Shown in pieces: positions 1 through 9,408 of a DNA stretch of 64,000 bases (position 1 is the stretch's first letter; each line of letters begins with the position of its first letter). The DNA is from Dehalococcoidia bacterium. GTDB taxonomy: Bacteria > Chloroflexota > Dehalococcoidia > GIF9 > AB-539-J10. The stretch lies in contig PWUU01000077.1 of assembly GCA_003562475.1 (NCBI GenBank), positions 1 through 64,000 on the forward strand, written 5' to 3'. The translations under genes were made by a program, and so were the position numbers. The notes under the pieces are model-generated. The model did no database searches and was not told where the DNA came from. It saw only the letters and a program-made list of their open reading frames with translations.

Positions 1-78
1 CGGCATCAGAACCTCCTCGACAGAGATTCTATGGCCGTTCGTTGCCCAGCGACGCTTCCCTTCTAAGCCATCATCGGG

Positions 79-170
79 GTGGCCAATTTGCTCCGTGACG
101 CTGGCCTAGTTTGCTCCGACAAGGTGGCCAATTTCCTCCGTGACGGTGGCCAATTTCGTCCGAAATACGC
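79..170 (+). mobile_element. Terminal multi-repeat region resembling an IS21-family (istAB) element end
   Basis: Four tandem ~22-bp units: gtggccaatttgctccgtgacg / ctggcctagtttgctccgacaag / gtggccaatttcctccgtgacg / gtggccaatttcgtccgaaatacgc. IS21-family ends carry repeated transposase-binding motifs of this general form. Identification is from memory. Confidence 0.5.
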
Positions 171-637
171 AGCTGGCCATAAGTATGGTGCGTCGTCATC
201 GCTTAGCTGAGCGCTTTCTTACAGACATATTGAAGATCCCGTGGCATCAGACACACGAGGAGGCATGTTTGCTTGAACATGCAATGACCGAGAGAGTGGT
301 AGAGAGACTGTATGACGTTCTGGGAGAACCTGAGACATGCCCGCATGGGAACCCTATACCGATGGGCCATGCGCTACCTGTTGCACGCGGTGTGCCCTTG
401 AGCAGTGTCATCGATGGCTCAACTGCTGTCGTGGAGCGGATTTCTGAAGAGGCAGACTGTTCGTCTGAACTCATGGAACATTTCGAGCGGACGGGCGTTA
501 AACCAGGGGCTGCAATCACGGTCCAAGAAGTAGCTGATTATGCTGGCACGATATCAGTATCGATAGGCACGAAGTCGGTCTCCCTTGGAACCAAAGCAGC
601 GGCAATGGTCTGGGTAATCCCCGACGGTAAGACCTAG
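140..637 (+). pseudogene. 5'-truncated DtxR/MntR-family metal-dependent repressor (dimerisation/metal-binding and FeoA/SH3-like domains only)
   Basis: VRRHRLAERFL...HEEACLLEHAMTERVVERLYDVLGEPETCPHGNPIP is the typical DtxR dimerisation/metal-binding block. The ~60-aa N-terminal HTH is absent and replaced by IS-end sequence. Confidence 0.8.
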
Positions 638-837
638 ATTTCAGTGCCGAGAAGTGTCATTGCATCTACCCAGATGCCCTGTGTGCCATTGAGAGTAAGT
701 ATCTACTAACGAACCAATTTGGTATCTACTAATGGTCGCGACAGGGCAGAGACAGACAGTCATGGGTTTCCGTATGAATCCTCATCACAACTAGAGTCCC
801 TGGCTGACACGCAATGAGATCGAAAGGAGAAGGAGAC

Positions 838-1881
838 ATGTCATCTCGCCTTAGAATGGCGACGCTGCTGGTGTTGCTCTCGATGATGGTCATCGCCGCA
901 ACCTCATGCACTCGGCCTGCACCAACTGTGCCGCACGTTCCACAGTCGCCAGGTTCACAAGCCCTTACGGTGTATTCGGGTCGGGCGGAAGGACTGGTTC
1001 AGCCGGTGATTGAACATTTCAGTGAATCCACCGGCATAGATGTCCGAGTCCGCTATGCTGGCACTGCCGAACTGGCGGCCACTATTATGGAAGAGGGCAG
1101 GAACAGTCCGGCGGATGTATTCTTCGCCCAGGACCCCGGCGGAATAGGAGCTGTTGAAGCGCTGCTGACGCGGCTGCCGGAAAGCATTCTCGCACTCGTA
1201 GAGCCCGAGTTCGTCTCCCCGGAACACAAGTGGGTCGGTGTTTCCGGACGGGCGCGCGTCATTGCCTACAACACCCGGCACGTTAAAGAGTCGGAACTGC
1301 CTGATGATGTCTTTGATCTGACGGATCCGAAATGGCGGGGGCGCATTGGATGGGCTCCTACCAATGCTTCGTTGCAGGCCATGGTCACTGCGATGAGGCA
1401 TGTGTGGGGAGAGGAGAAGACCAGGCATTGGCTAGAGGGCATGCAGGCTAATTCCCCCAAAGTCTACGCCAACAACACCGCCCAGATTGCCGCACTTGGC
1501 ACGGGTGAAGTCGACGTCGCGCTGCCGAATCACTACTACCTTTACCGTTTTCTTGAGGACGAGGGAGAATCCTTCCGTGTACGGAATTACCACCCTAGAG
1601 CAGGCGGACCGGGAGCCGTGATGTTGGTGGCGGGTGCAGGCATTCTTGATACGTCCGACAACAAAGGATCTGCGGAGAAGTTTCTTGAGTTCATGCTCTC
1701 TCCGACTGCGCAAGAGTATTTCGCCACCCGAACCTATGAATATCCTGTGATACAGGGTGTCGTTACGCACCGATTGCTGACCCCATTGGCCGAAATCAGC
1801 AGCCCCGAAATCAGCATGGCTGATATGGCGGATCTGAGGGGTACGCTGAATCTGTTGAGGGAGGTGGGGATAGTCCCCTAG
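838..1881 (+). CDS. Fe(3+) ABC transporter substrate-binding lipoprotein (FutA/FbpA-like)
   Basis: Lipoprotein signal ending ATSC; LTVYSGRAEGLVQPVIEHF...; RBS aaaggagaaggag upstream of ATG 838. The ORF-track start at 814 is probably too early. Confidence 0.85.
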   Translation: MSSRLRMATLLVLLSMMVIAATSCTRPAPTVPHVPQSPGSQALTVYSGRAEGLVQPVIEHFSESTGIDVRVRYAGTAELAATIMEEGRNSPADVFFAQDPGGIGAVEALLTRLPESILALVEPEFVSPEHKWVGVSGRARVIAYNTRHVKESELPDDVFDLTDPKWRGRIGWAPTNASLQAMVTAMRHVWGEEKTRHWLEGMQANSPKVYANNTAQIAALGTGEVDVALPNHYYLYRFLEDEGESFRVRNYHPRAGGPGAVMLVAGAGILDTSDNKGSAEKFLEFMLSPTAQEYFATRTYEYPVIQGVVTHRLLTPLAEISSPEISMADMADLRGTLNLLREVGIVP

Positions 1882-1886
1882 GAAGT

Positions 1887-3515
1887 ATGGCAACCACACT
1901 CACGAAGTTGGCACGTGAGAAGGCAGGTCGGGTGGGCAACCGTACACTTCCCCCGATCGCCTTGTGGCTATCGGCAGCATTGATAGCCATCGCGGTCTTG
2001 CTGCCATTGGGCTACTTGGTGCTACGGGCAACGGGGGCAGGCACTGAGCTGTGGAGTCTGCTATTCCGTACTCGCACTCTTGAGATCATGGGACGGACCA
2101 TGGCTCTGGTCGTAGCAGTGACGGTAGTATCACTGGCGTTGTCCTTACCACTTGCCTGGTTGACCCAGAGAACAGACCTGCCGCTACGGCGGTTATGGTC
2201 GGTTTTGACTGTTCTTCCTCTGGTAATCCCCAGCTACGTAATTGGTTTTGTGATTGTGGCAGCGCTCGGACCACGCGGTGTACTACAGCAGACGCTTGCC
2301 GGCCCCTTCGGTTTGGACAGGTTGCCGGAAATATATGGCTTTCCGGGAGCGCTGCTTGCTATTACTCTGGTCGCATACCCGTACATTCTGCTTCCATTGC
2401 AGTCCGCCGTTAGCGGTCTGGACCCTCGCCTGGATGAAGTCGCTCGCAGCCTGGGGCATGGACGATGGGGTGTCTTTCGGCGGGTAGTCTTGCCTCAGCT
2501 TCGCCCAGCCATGGCGGCCGGCGCTCTGCTTGTAGCTCTGTACACGCTGCGAGACTTCGGAGCGGTATCACTCCTTCGTTACGAGACTTTCACCTGGGCC
2601 ATATATCTCCAGTACCAGACTTCCTTCGACAGGACCCTGGCTGCCGGTCTCTCATTGGTTCTGGTGGTCATAGCGGTAGCAATCCTGTTTCTGGAGTTTC
2701 GTACAAGGGGAAATCTGAAGTACCACCGGGCTGCTGCCGGGGCCGGGCGCTCTCCAGTCGGTATCCGGCTGGGCAGATGGCGGTGGCCGGCCCTCGCCCT
2801 GTGCACCGTGGTTGTTCTTGTGGCGCTGGTCATGCCCGTCTCTATTCTGGGCTACTGGGTAGTACGCAGCTTGTCCGTTGGTGGTGATCTTTGGCAAACA
2901 ACTGGTTATGGATGGAACTCGGTGTATGTCTCTTGTCTGGCGGCGGTGGTCACCGCCGTTGCCGCCATCTCTGTCGCTTTTCTGGACGTGCGCTATTCCA
3001 GCCTGTTCAGCAGACTTCTTGAGCGAGCAACCTATGTTGGCTTCGCGTTGCCCGGGATAGTCATTGCTCTAGCGCTGGTCTTCTTTGGCGCCAATTATGC
3101 GACGTTTGCCTACCAGACTCTTGCGATGTTGGTCTTCGCCTATGTGGTGCTGTTTCTGCCGCAAGCAGTGGGAGCCATCCGCTCATCTTTGCTGCAACTT
3201 AGTCCACGACTTGAGGAAGCTGCGCGCAGTCTTGGACGCACGCCTTTGCAGACGTTGACTGCGGTTACGTTGCCCCTGGTGCGCCCAGGAATCCTGGCTG
3301 GGGCAGGCCTGGTCTTCCTGACAACGATGAAAGAACTCCCCGCCACTCTCTTGTTGAGCCCAATTGGGTTCCGAACGCTCGCCACTTCTGTCTGGGCTGC
3401 CACATCCGAAGGGTCATTTGTGAGGGCCGCGTTTCCTGCGCTCCTACTCATCTTGCTGTCGTCTGTTCCGATGGCTTTTCTGATGATCAGGGAGAAGAGT
3501 AATAATGACAACTAG
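1887..3515 (+). CDS. Iron ABC transporter permease, two fused BPD_transp_1 halves (FbpB-like)
   Basis: 542 aa with ~12 TM pattern; two EAA-like loops (LDEVARSLGHGRWGVFRRVVLPQLRP and LEEAARSLGRTPLQTLTAVTLPLVRP). Confidence 0.88.
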   Translation: MATTLTKLAREKAGRVGNRTLPPIALWLSAALIAIAVLLPLGYLVLRATGAGTELWSLLFRTRTLEIMGRTMALVVAVTVVSLALSLPLAWLTQRTDLPLRRLWSVLTVLPLVIPSYVIGFVIVAALGPRGVLQQTLAGPFGLDRLPEIYGFPGALLAITLVAYPYILLPLQSAVSGLDPRLDEVARSLGHGRWGVFRRVVLPQLRPAMAAGALLVALYTLRDFGAVSLLRYETFTWAIYLQYQTSFDRTLAAGLSLVLVVIAVAILFLEFRTRGNLKYHRAAAGAGRSPVGIRLGRWRWPALALCTVVVLVALVMPVSILGYWVVRSLSVGGDLWQTTGYGWNSVYVSCLAAVVTAVAAISVAFLDVRYSSLFSRLLERATYVGFALPGIVIALALVFFGANYATFAYQTLAMLVFAYVVLFLPQAVGAIRSSLLQLSPRLEEAARSLGRTPLQTLTAVTLPLVRPGILAGAGLVFLTTMKELPATLLLSPIGFRTLATSVWAATSEGSFVRAAFPALLLILLSSVPMAFLMIREKSNNDN

Positions 3516-4569
3516 CATTGCCGTACGTTGCACAGGGTTGTGTAAGGCCTACGCGCAGACGCCGGCCATCCACGATGTCAGCCTGGAGCTCGAAGAGGGT
3601 AAGTTCTTGGCACTGCTTGGGCCGAGCGGCTGTGGCAAGACCACGTTACTGAGACTGTTCGCCGGTTTCGACGTGCCTGATAGTGGAACCATCGAGATAT
3701 GCGACAGGATGGTCAGCGGTGATGGTGTATTTCTGCCGCCCGAGAACCGCAAGGTGGGGATTGTCTTCCAAGACTATGCTCTGTTCCCTCACCTGGACGT
3801 CTCCGCAAATGTCGCCTTCGGCATCGCGAATCGCGTCGACCGGAAAGAGCGAACTGCGGAAATGCTCTCTCTTGTCGGTCTTGAGGGGATGGAGCACCGC
3901 ATGCCGCATGAGCTCTCGGGCGGCGAGCAGCAGCGCGTCGCACTTGCACGTGCCCTGGCACCGGACCCAAAGGTGCTGTTACTGGATGAACCATTCTCCA
4001 ACCTCGATGCAGATCTTAGAATACGAATTCGGGCTGAGATCAAGGATATCCTGACCTATGCTGGAGCCACGGTGATCTTTGTGACCCACGACCAGCACGA
4101 GGCCCTGTTCATGGGCGACCTCGTCGGAGTGATGAGTGTGGGACATGTGGAACAGGTGGATACTCCGCAGGTCATGTTCGAGAAGCCCGCGACTCCTTTT
4201 GTAGCCAGATTCATCGGGTTAGCTGATTTCATCACCGGCACCATCAAGAATGGACAGCTCGTAACTGAAGTCGGAAACATCCCAGCACAGGAGCAGATGC
4301 CAGAAGATGAGACGGTCAGTATCATGCTTCGTCCTACCCATGTAAGCATCAACCCTGATCCGAACGGGATTGGGGTTATCAAGGGGCGGGTATTTCAGGG
4401 TGGCCATTACCTTTACCAGGTGCAACTTCCATCTGGTGCCGTCGTGCACAGCCTCCAGCCGTGCAATAACAGCCACCCTATCCACACGCGTGTATCCATT
4501 GATGCAATCCTCGACCAAGATGTCGTGTATTTCGGTGACAAACGGATTGCTGACTGTCGGCCTAAGTGA
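3505..4569 (+). CDS. Iron ABC transporter ATP-binding protein (FbpC-like)
   Basis: Walker A GPSGCGKTT, signature LSGGEQQRVALARAL, Walker B VLLLDEPF; start overlaps the permease stop. Confidence 0.9.
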   Translation: MTTSIAVRCTGLCKAYAQTPAIHDVSLELEEGKFLALLGPSGCGKTTLLRLFAGFDVPDSGTIEICDRMVSGDGVFLPPENRKVGIVFQDYALFPHLDVSANVAFGIANRVDRKERTAEMLSLVGLEGMEHRMPHELSGGEQQRVALARALAPDPKVLLLDEPFSNLDADLRIRIRAEIKDILTYAGATVIFVTHDQHEALFMGDLVGVMSVGHVEQVDTPQVMFEKPATPFVARFIGLADFITGTIKNGQLVTEVGNIPAQEQMPEDETVSIMLRPTHVSINPDPNGIGVIKGRVFQGGHYLYQVQLPSGAVVHSLQPCNNSHPIHTRVSIDAILDQDVVYFGDKRIADCRPK

Positions 4570-5308
4570 CCTCCAGCGAATGAAGGGGCCATGGCGCCGT
4601 GAAGAAGTCGCTGTATGCGACCGTGAGACTGTTTCGTTGGTGATGAGCCGGCCGCCAGCTGCTGCAAATGCGGGGGCTTGCAGAGTTGGTTGATTCCGCT
4701 GCCGCCCAGGTCGAATCTATTGAACTCACCACTTGGCCGTGCGACGGCAAGCAGGAATCCTTCGGGAAGTGTCAACTGTGAACGTTCGAGACTTGGCCTG
4801 CAGAAGGCATGAAGACAACAGAGGCAGAAGCCACCGGAGCACCCCACGTGGTGAGTTCTCCAGTATTGCGCCACTCGTAATGGCCGGGGCCTTTCAGCTG
4901 TGACTCCCGAAGCGGCGAATGACGTATAGGAAGACAGCAGGAATCCACCTTAACCCTGCCCCTGTCTTGTCCTAACGATGATGCCCACCTAAGCCGGAGA
5001 CTCACATGAAGCTGTGTTGATCCTCAACCGCATCTGCAGTGTTCAAGAGACAGGGGAAACGTCACGTGCACTATCCACAAGGCTCACTCGGCGGTCTGAC
5101 GCCACTCCTTCATGGGGAACACGGCACGACCCCGGTTGTCACCGGCATCAATCTCGGGTAAGGTCGCCACGAACAAAGTGAAGCTGAAGAAATCTACTAA
5201 CTATCTACCATCTTGCAGGTGACAAGATGACCCAAGATGGCACGACACGAACAAATCGACTGTCGGGGCACTGACAACATAACACTGTTTTGTACGTAAA
5301 ACGACGTC

Positions 5309-5383
5309 GTGGCGCGGTCAGTATCGGACCTGAAATCCGCTTCCCGCAAGGGAGTGTGGGTTCGAATCCCACCCTCGGCACCA
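5309..5383 (+). pseudogene. Degenerate tRNA-Ser(TGA)-like 3' part (anticodon arm, variable arm, T arm, CCA)
   Basis: cggacctgaaatccg anticodon arm, tcccgcaaggga variable arm, gtgggttcgaatcccac T arm, cctcggcacca. No upstream 5' acceptor strand (gccgagg) was found. The 5' boundary is approximate. Confidence 0.6.
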
Positions 5384-5894
5384 GTTTCTGAAGCTAAGTC
5401 GATGCCTTCCCTCTGCTCCGTCATGTCGGTCATGTCTCACCAGGACCGTTTGCCAACAATGTGCTGCAGAACTCCTTTCGGCAGCTATGGTCAACACCAA
5501 AGTGTGGAATCTCTGAACAGCAACTCCTTGGATGCCCGATAGGATGGGAAATACAGGTCAAGCGTCACAGCGACGAACGCACGGCCAGGGCGGGCTGCAC
5601 CACCTTAAGGCGGATGTTCTGCTTCGGCAGCAGGCTCACGTGAAGGGACACGTGTCTTGGGAAGCAAACACTTGCTGAAGCCGACTTCCTGGGCACTCTG
5701 GCCCACATGCCGGGAACATGATCCAGCAGTATCCGTATGCTTCCCCGTTCGGGAACACGACGCCCTGATCCATGGGAGAAGCTCAGAATACCGGACTCAT
5801 GCTTCACATCTCGCCCTGAAACTCCTGAGGACTTCTCCTCTTACTGTTGAGGGAGTGCTGCCGGCTATAGAGTATGCGCACCGAAATCCGTATC

Positions 5895-6050
5895 GTACGC
5901 ACCTCGTCGGCCACAATCTGCTTCAACCGCCTGTTGTCCGCCTCCAACGTCTTCGACAAGTGCAACTCCCTAACAGTCATCCCGGCGTACTGCGCCTGGC
6001 AGCTGTAGTATGCTGCGTCACCGCTACCGTGGTTGCGACAGCGCTTGGCT
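5895..6050 (-). pseudogene. IS3-family orfA (IS911/IS407-like) transposase remnant
   Basis: Minus strand reads AKRCRNHGSGDAAYYSCQAQYAGMTVRELHLSKTLEADNRRLKQIVADE, matching the orfA pattern 'CR..GIS.ATFYRW..KYGGM...RLK.LE.ENRRLK.IVAD'. The frame does not continue into orfB. Confidence 0.65.
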
Positions 6051-6409
6051 AGATGTGTCCCCGCTTAAGTGCCTGGGGTACCGCGATCATCCACTGCTCC
6101 GCTCACCGCTTGCCTGCCCTGCGAAGCTGGGTCACCCTTCCCTTCATCAGTCGACCGAGGACTCCAGTGTACGTTTGTATTGCTCGTGTGGCGAAGGTGA
6201 TCCGATTAGTTGAGGGGGTTTGCCTTGGGGCATGAGCAGTACAAGTGGCGGAATACGAGGCTTTTCGACCTGGTCAAGAAGACGTCTTGGTACGTTTGCC
6301 AGTGACAACTCATCCTGATTGTCATACACTGACGATGAAGACAATACAGGCGCATGTGGTGAGGAATGCTCATCGAGCCGGCGTGCCTAACAAGATAGGA
6401 GGAGTCAAC

Positions 6410-7129
6410 ATAAAGACGAAGGCGATTGGTATGATCGGCGGTCTCAGTCCGGAATCAACGCTCTACTACTATCGTGTCCTCATTGACCTCTGCCATAGAA
6501 TGGAGCCTCTGAAGGGACGGCACGTGATCAGATATCCGGACATCATCATCTACAGTGTAGACCATGACAAGGTGTATTCACTGATGGTCGATGGGAAGTG
6601 GAGTGACGTAGCATCATACCTCGCGGGAGTATTCCGCAGTCTCGAGAAAGCTGGTGCCCAGTTCGGACTCATATCCGCAAATACGCCCCACGCGGTCTTC
6701 AACGAAATACAGGTGCAAACGGAGTTGCCTTTACTGAGCATCGTCGAGGTGACCTGCAAGAGAGTAGTTGAGAGCGGACTGACGAAGGTTGGCCTATTTG
6801 GCACAGCGATGACTATGGAGATGGATTTCTATCCTCGTGTGTTTGCCGAGTGTGGCGTCTCTGTGATAGTTCCCTCACCGACTGAACGAGAGTATATTGA
6901 TAGTCGGTTGGTCAATGAGCTTTCGATAGGAAGGATCTTGGAAGGGACACGAAACGAATTCGTCCGAATTGCGAGAAGAATGGTCAGCGAAGAGTCGATC
7001 CAGGGATTGATACTCGGGTGCACGGAGATCCCACTGCTACTTCGTGAGAGCGGGACAATCGGCATACCGTTCTTTGACACCTCGGCAATACATGCAGAGG
7101 CTGCTCTGGCTCGAAGCGTCACAGGCTAG
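6410..7129 (+). CDS. Aspartate/glutamate/hydantoin racemase family protein
   Basis: TKAIGMIGGLSPESTLYYYRVL...ISANTPHAVF...GLILGCTEIPLLL. Start codon uncertain: possible ATA at 6410 behind an aggagg; otherwise upstream ATGs at 6335 or 6245. Confidence 0.75.
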   Translation: MKTKAIGMIGGLSPESTLYYYRVLIDLCHRMEPLKGRHVIRYPDIIIYSVDHDKVYSLMVDGKWSDVASYLAGVFRSLEKAGAQFGLISANTPHAVFNEIQVQTELPLLSIVEVTCKRVVESGLTKVGLFGTAMTMEMDFYPRVFAECGVSVIVPSPTEREYIDSRLVNELSIGRILEGTRNEFVRIARRMVSEESIQGLILGCTEIPLLLRESGTIGIPFFDTSAIHAEAALARSVTG

Positions 7130-7469
7130 CTGACCATCCCTTCTCAAGAAGTGGGAACATACTTGGTTAGGGAAGATATCGGGTTACGTCGATGAAGCAG
7201 TAGGAGAACATACTTGTGGATGCCTTGGTGATCAGCCAGTCGTTTGAGTCGGCTGGCATGTGCTCTTCGTCAAGTCGATATAACTGTGACTGCGAGACGC
7301 GTAGTCGAAACGAAGTGAAGCACAACTGCAGGGCTGGCGTGTAGCTGTTGCTGTGAGAGCTTGTGACTCGTAGATATGCAGGCACTAACTTTGTGACACG
7401 TAGCCAGACGATCGTGTTCGCTCCATCAGAACCGTTCGCACCTAAGCTGAGGAGACTGCGAGAAGGACT

Positions 7470-8738
7470 ATGTCACTTGAACGCGTGAGAAAGGAAGTGG
7501 TTGAACTCGGCCGTCTTGGACGGCGTGAACCAGTCGCTGTACATAGGGCGGAAGGACTTGATCCTTCGAAGGGTATCTTCAGGCTGGAAGGGACTCGGCA
7601 GATGACAGATGCCCGCGAGTTCGTTCTGGGACTTATGCGCAAGGCTGGCCTTGAGATACGATTCGATCGAGTGGGTAACATGTTCGGCAGGAGACAGGGT
7701 CGCGTGTCCGCCAGAGCTGTCATGTCCGGATCTCACCTGGACTCGGTTGCCAATGGGGGTCAGTTTGATGGAGTTGTTGGAGTGGTAGGGGGACTCGAAG
7801 CCGTTAGGAGACTTGCCGAGGAAGGGTATCCGCATGAACGTCCAATTGAGATTGCAGTGTTCTTTGGAGAAGAAGGATCAGCGTTTGGCAGGGGTGCCAT
7901 TGGCAGCGCCGTGCTTGCGGGAATGCTATCTCAGGCTGATGCCTTGAATCTAACAGACGAGAACGGCACTTCGCTTCGTGAGACACTCCGGTGGAGTGGC
8001 CACGTCGGAGATCTGGAGATGCAACTGGCTGATGACGTTGCGTGCTTTGTAGAACTGCACGTTGAACAGGGCTCGAGACTCTACAACACAAGAACCCGGA
8101 TTGGTGTGGTGGACAGAGTCATTGGGTCCAGCTGGCTTTCGATTGTCATCACTGGTCAGCAGAATCATGCTGGAACAACTCCAATGTCGGAACGAACGGA
8201 TGCTTTGGTTAGTGCTGCCGATCTTATCCTGCAAGTGAAACGATATGCCGAAACCATGGCAAGACAGTACGACGGTTCTGCTGTGGCCACCGTCGGGAGG
8301 TTGAAGGCTTTCCCAAATGCACCGAATGTGCTTTCTGAGACAGTGGAATTGGGCGTTGATGTTCGAGAGATGGTTGATGAGAGGATGGAAATCCTCATGA
8401 ACCAGATCCTTGATGCTGTGTCTGGTCTGGGCGGCAGGTATCAGGTAAGTACAGAGGCGGTTGTCAGGCACAAGTTCGGAGTCGCTGATCTCTCGCCCAC
8501 AGTTGTTGGCACGATTGAACGGTGCGCATGCCGACTGAGGTTGACGACAAGCAGGATTCACAGTCACGCCGGACATGATGCAATGAACTTGGCTCGAATC
8601 GTTCCTGCGGGCATGATATTCATCCCGAGTCAGCAAGGCATTAGCCATTCGCCTATGGAGTGGAGCGACTGGAGTGATATCGAGGCGGGCATCCGGGTAC
8701 TGACGGAAACTCTGAAAGATCTCTCGCGACTGGAATAG
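7470..8738 (+). CDS. Zn-dependent hydrolase, N-carbamoyl-L-amino-acid hydrolase/allantoate amidohydrolase family (M20)
   Basis: GSHLDSVANGGQFDGVVGVVGGLEAVRRL, FFGEEGSAFGRGAIGSAVLAG, ELHVEQGSRLY, SHAGHDAMNLARIVPAGMIFIPSQQGISHSPMEWS. Confidence 0.88.
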   Translation: MSLERVRKEVVELGRLGRREPVAVHRAEGLDPSKGIFRLEGTRQMTDAREFVLGLMRKAGLEIRFDRVGNMFGRRQGRVSARAVMSGSHLDSVANGGQFDGVVGVVGGLEAVRRLAEEGYPHERPIEIAVFFGEEGSAFGRGAIGSAVLAGMLSQADALNLTDENGTSLRETLRWSGHVGDLEMQLADDVACFVELHVEQGSRLYNTRTRIGVVDRVIGSSWLSIVITGQQNHAGTTPMSERTDALVSAADLILQVKRYAETMARQYDGSAVATVGRLKAFPNAPNVLSETVELGVDVREMVDERMEILMNQILDAVSGLGGRYQVSTEAVVRHKFGVADLSPTVVGTIERCACRLRLTTSRIHSHAGHDAMNLARIVPAGMIFIPSQQGISHSPMEWSDWSDIEAGIRVLTETLKDLSRLE

Positions 8739-9408
8739 AGATGGATACCCTGAGGTGGCTTGCGGGTCATTCGGCTCATGAGAGTGGATGATATCTGAGA
8801 CATGCGACGCCACCATGCTTGTGCTATGAATGTCTACGAGAGCAACCCTGGCTGCTAACGTCAGGAGAAGCGGAGCGATCTATTGAAGCAGGTACGACTC
8901 CATCCGAGGTGCTTTGAGCATTTCCCTGCACATCGAGACGACGCCAAGCCGATCTGGTGTCACTTCGATGTCTCTCCGCACACGTTGTAGTGCGGAGCAC
9001 GCATCAAGGTCTTCGCACGAGTGGCTTACGTCTACCGTAACTCCAGGAGCCTCAGACAGTATCATGCGCAGCAAGAGACAGGAGGCTCAGCCTATCGCTG
9101 CATGAGCATCTCACACTTATCGACGTACAGCCCCGATGTTCCTTCCACCTCTTGACATCTAAGATTTCTATGTGCGACTATCAGGATTAACCATCGGCAA
9201 CTTACACGGAAACCATGACAGATGATGCCGGGTCAGTTTCCTTCGCGCGAGTAACATTAGGCACGGACACTGACAACGTGAAGGGTAGTATGCCACATTT
9301 ATTTTCCTTATTGCGCACCGAGACAAGAGGAAGGAAGGTGATGCTTGTGAGGCAAGAGAAGGTCAAGAAAGAGAGATAGGAAAGAAATCGGGCAAGGAGG
9401 ATCGACGG

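Noticed and set aside
5281-5300. gtttt-gtacgt-aaaac inverted repeat next to the tRNA relic as a recombinase core site
   Set aside because: Only 5-bp arms, no counterpart at the 18.9-kb fragment, and no integrase; too weak.
5197-5542. ORFs MARSVSDLKSASRKGVWVRIPPSAP... (+) and ...GAEGGIRTHTPLREADFRSDT... (-)
   Set aside because: These peptides are well-known artefacts of translating a tRNA-Ser/Leu 3' half on both strands. The DNA is called as a tRNA-like remnant instead.
7147-7225. Imperfect repeat gggaacatacttg / ggagaacatacttg between racemase and hydrolase genes
   Set aside because: Only two short copies with irregular context; could be an operator but the evidence is too thin.
8880-9074. 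64-aa minus-strand ORF MLRMILSEAPGVTVDVSHSCEDLDACSALQRVRRDIEV...
   Set aside because: Plausible composition but no RBS, no recognised family, and isolated in a long intergenic gap; not supported.
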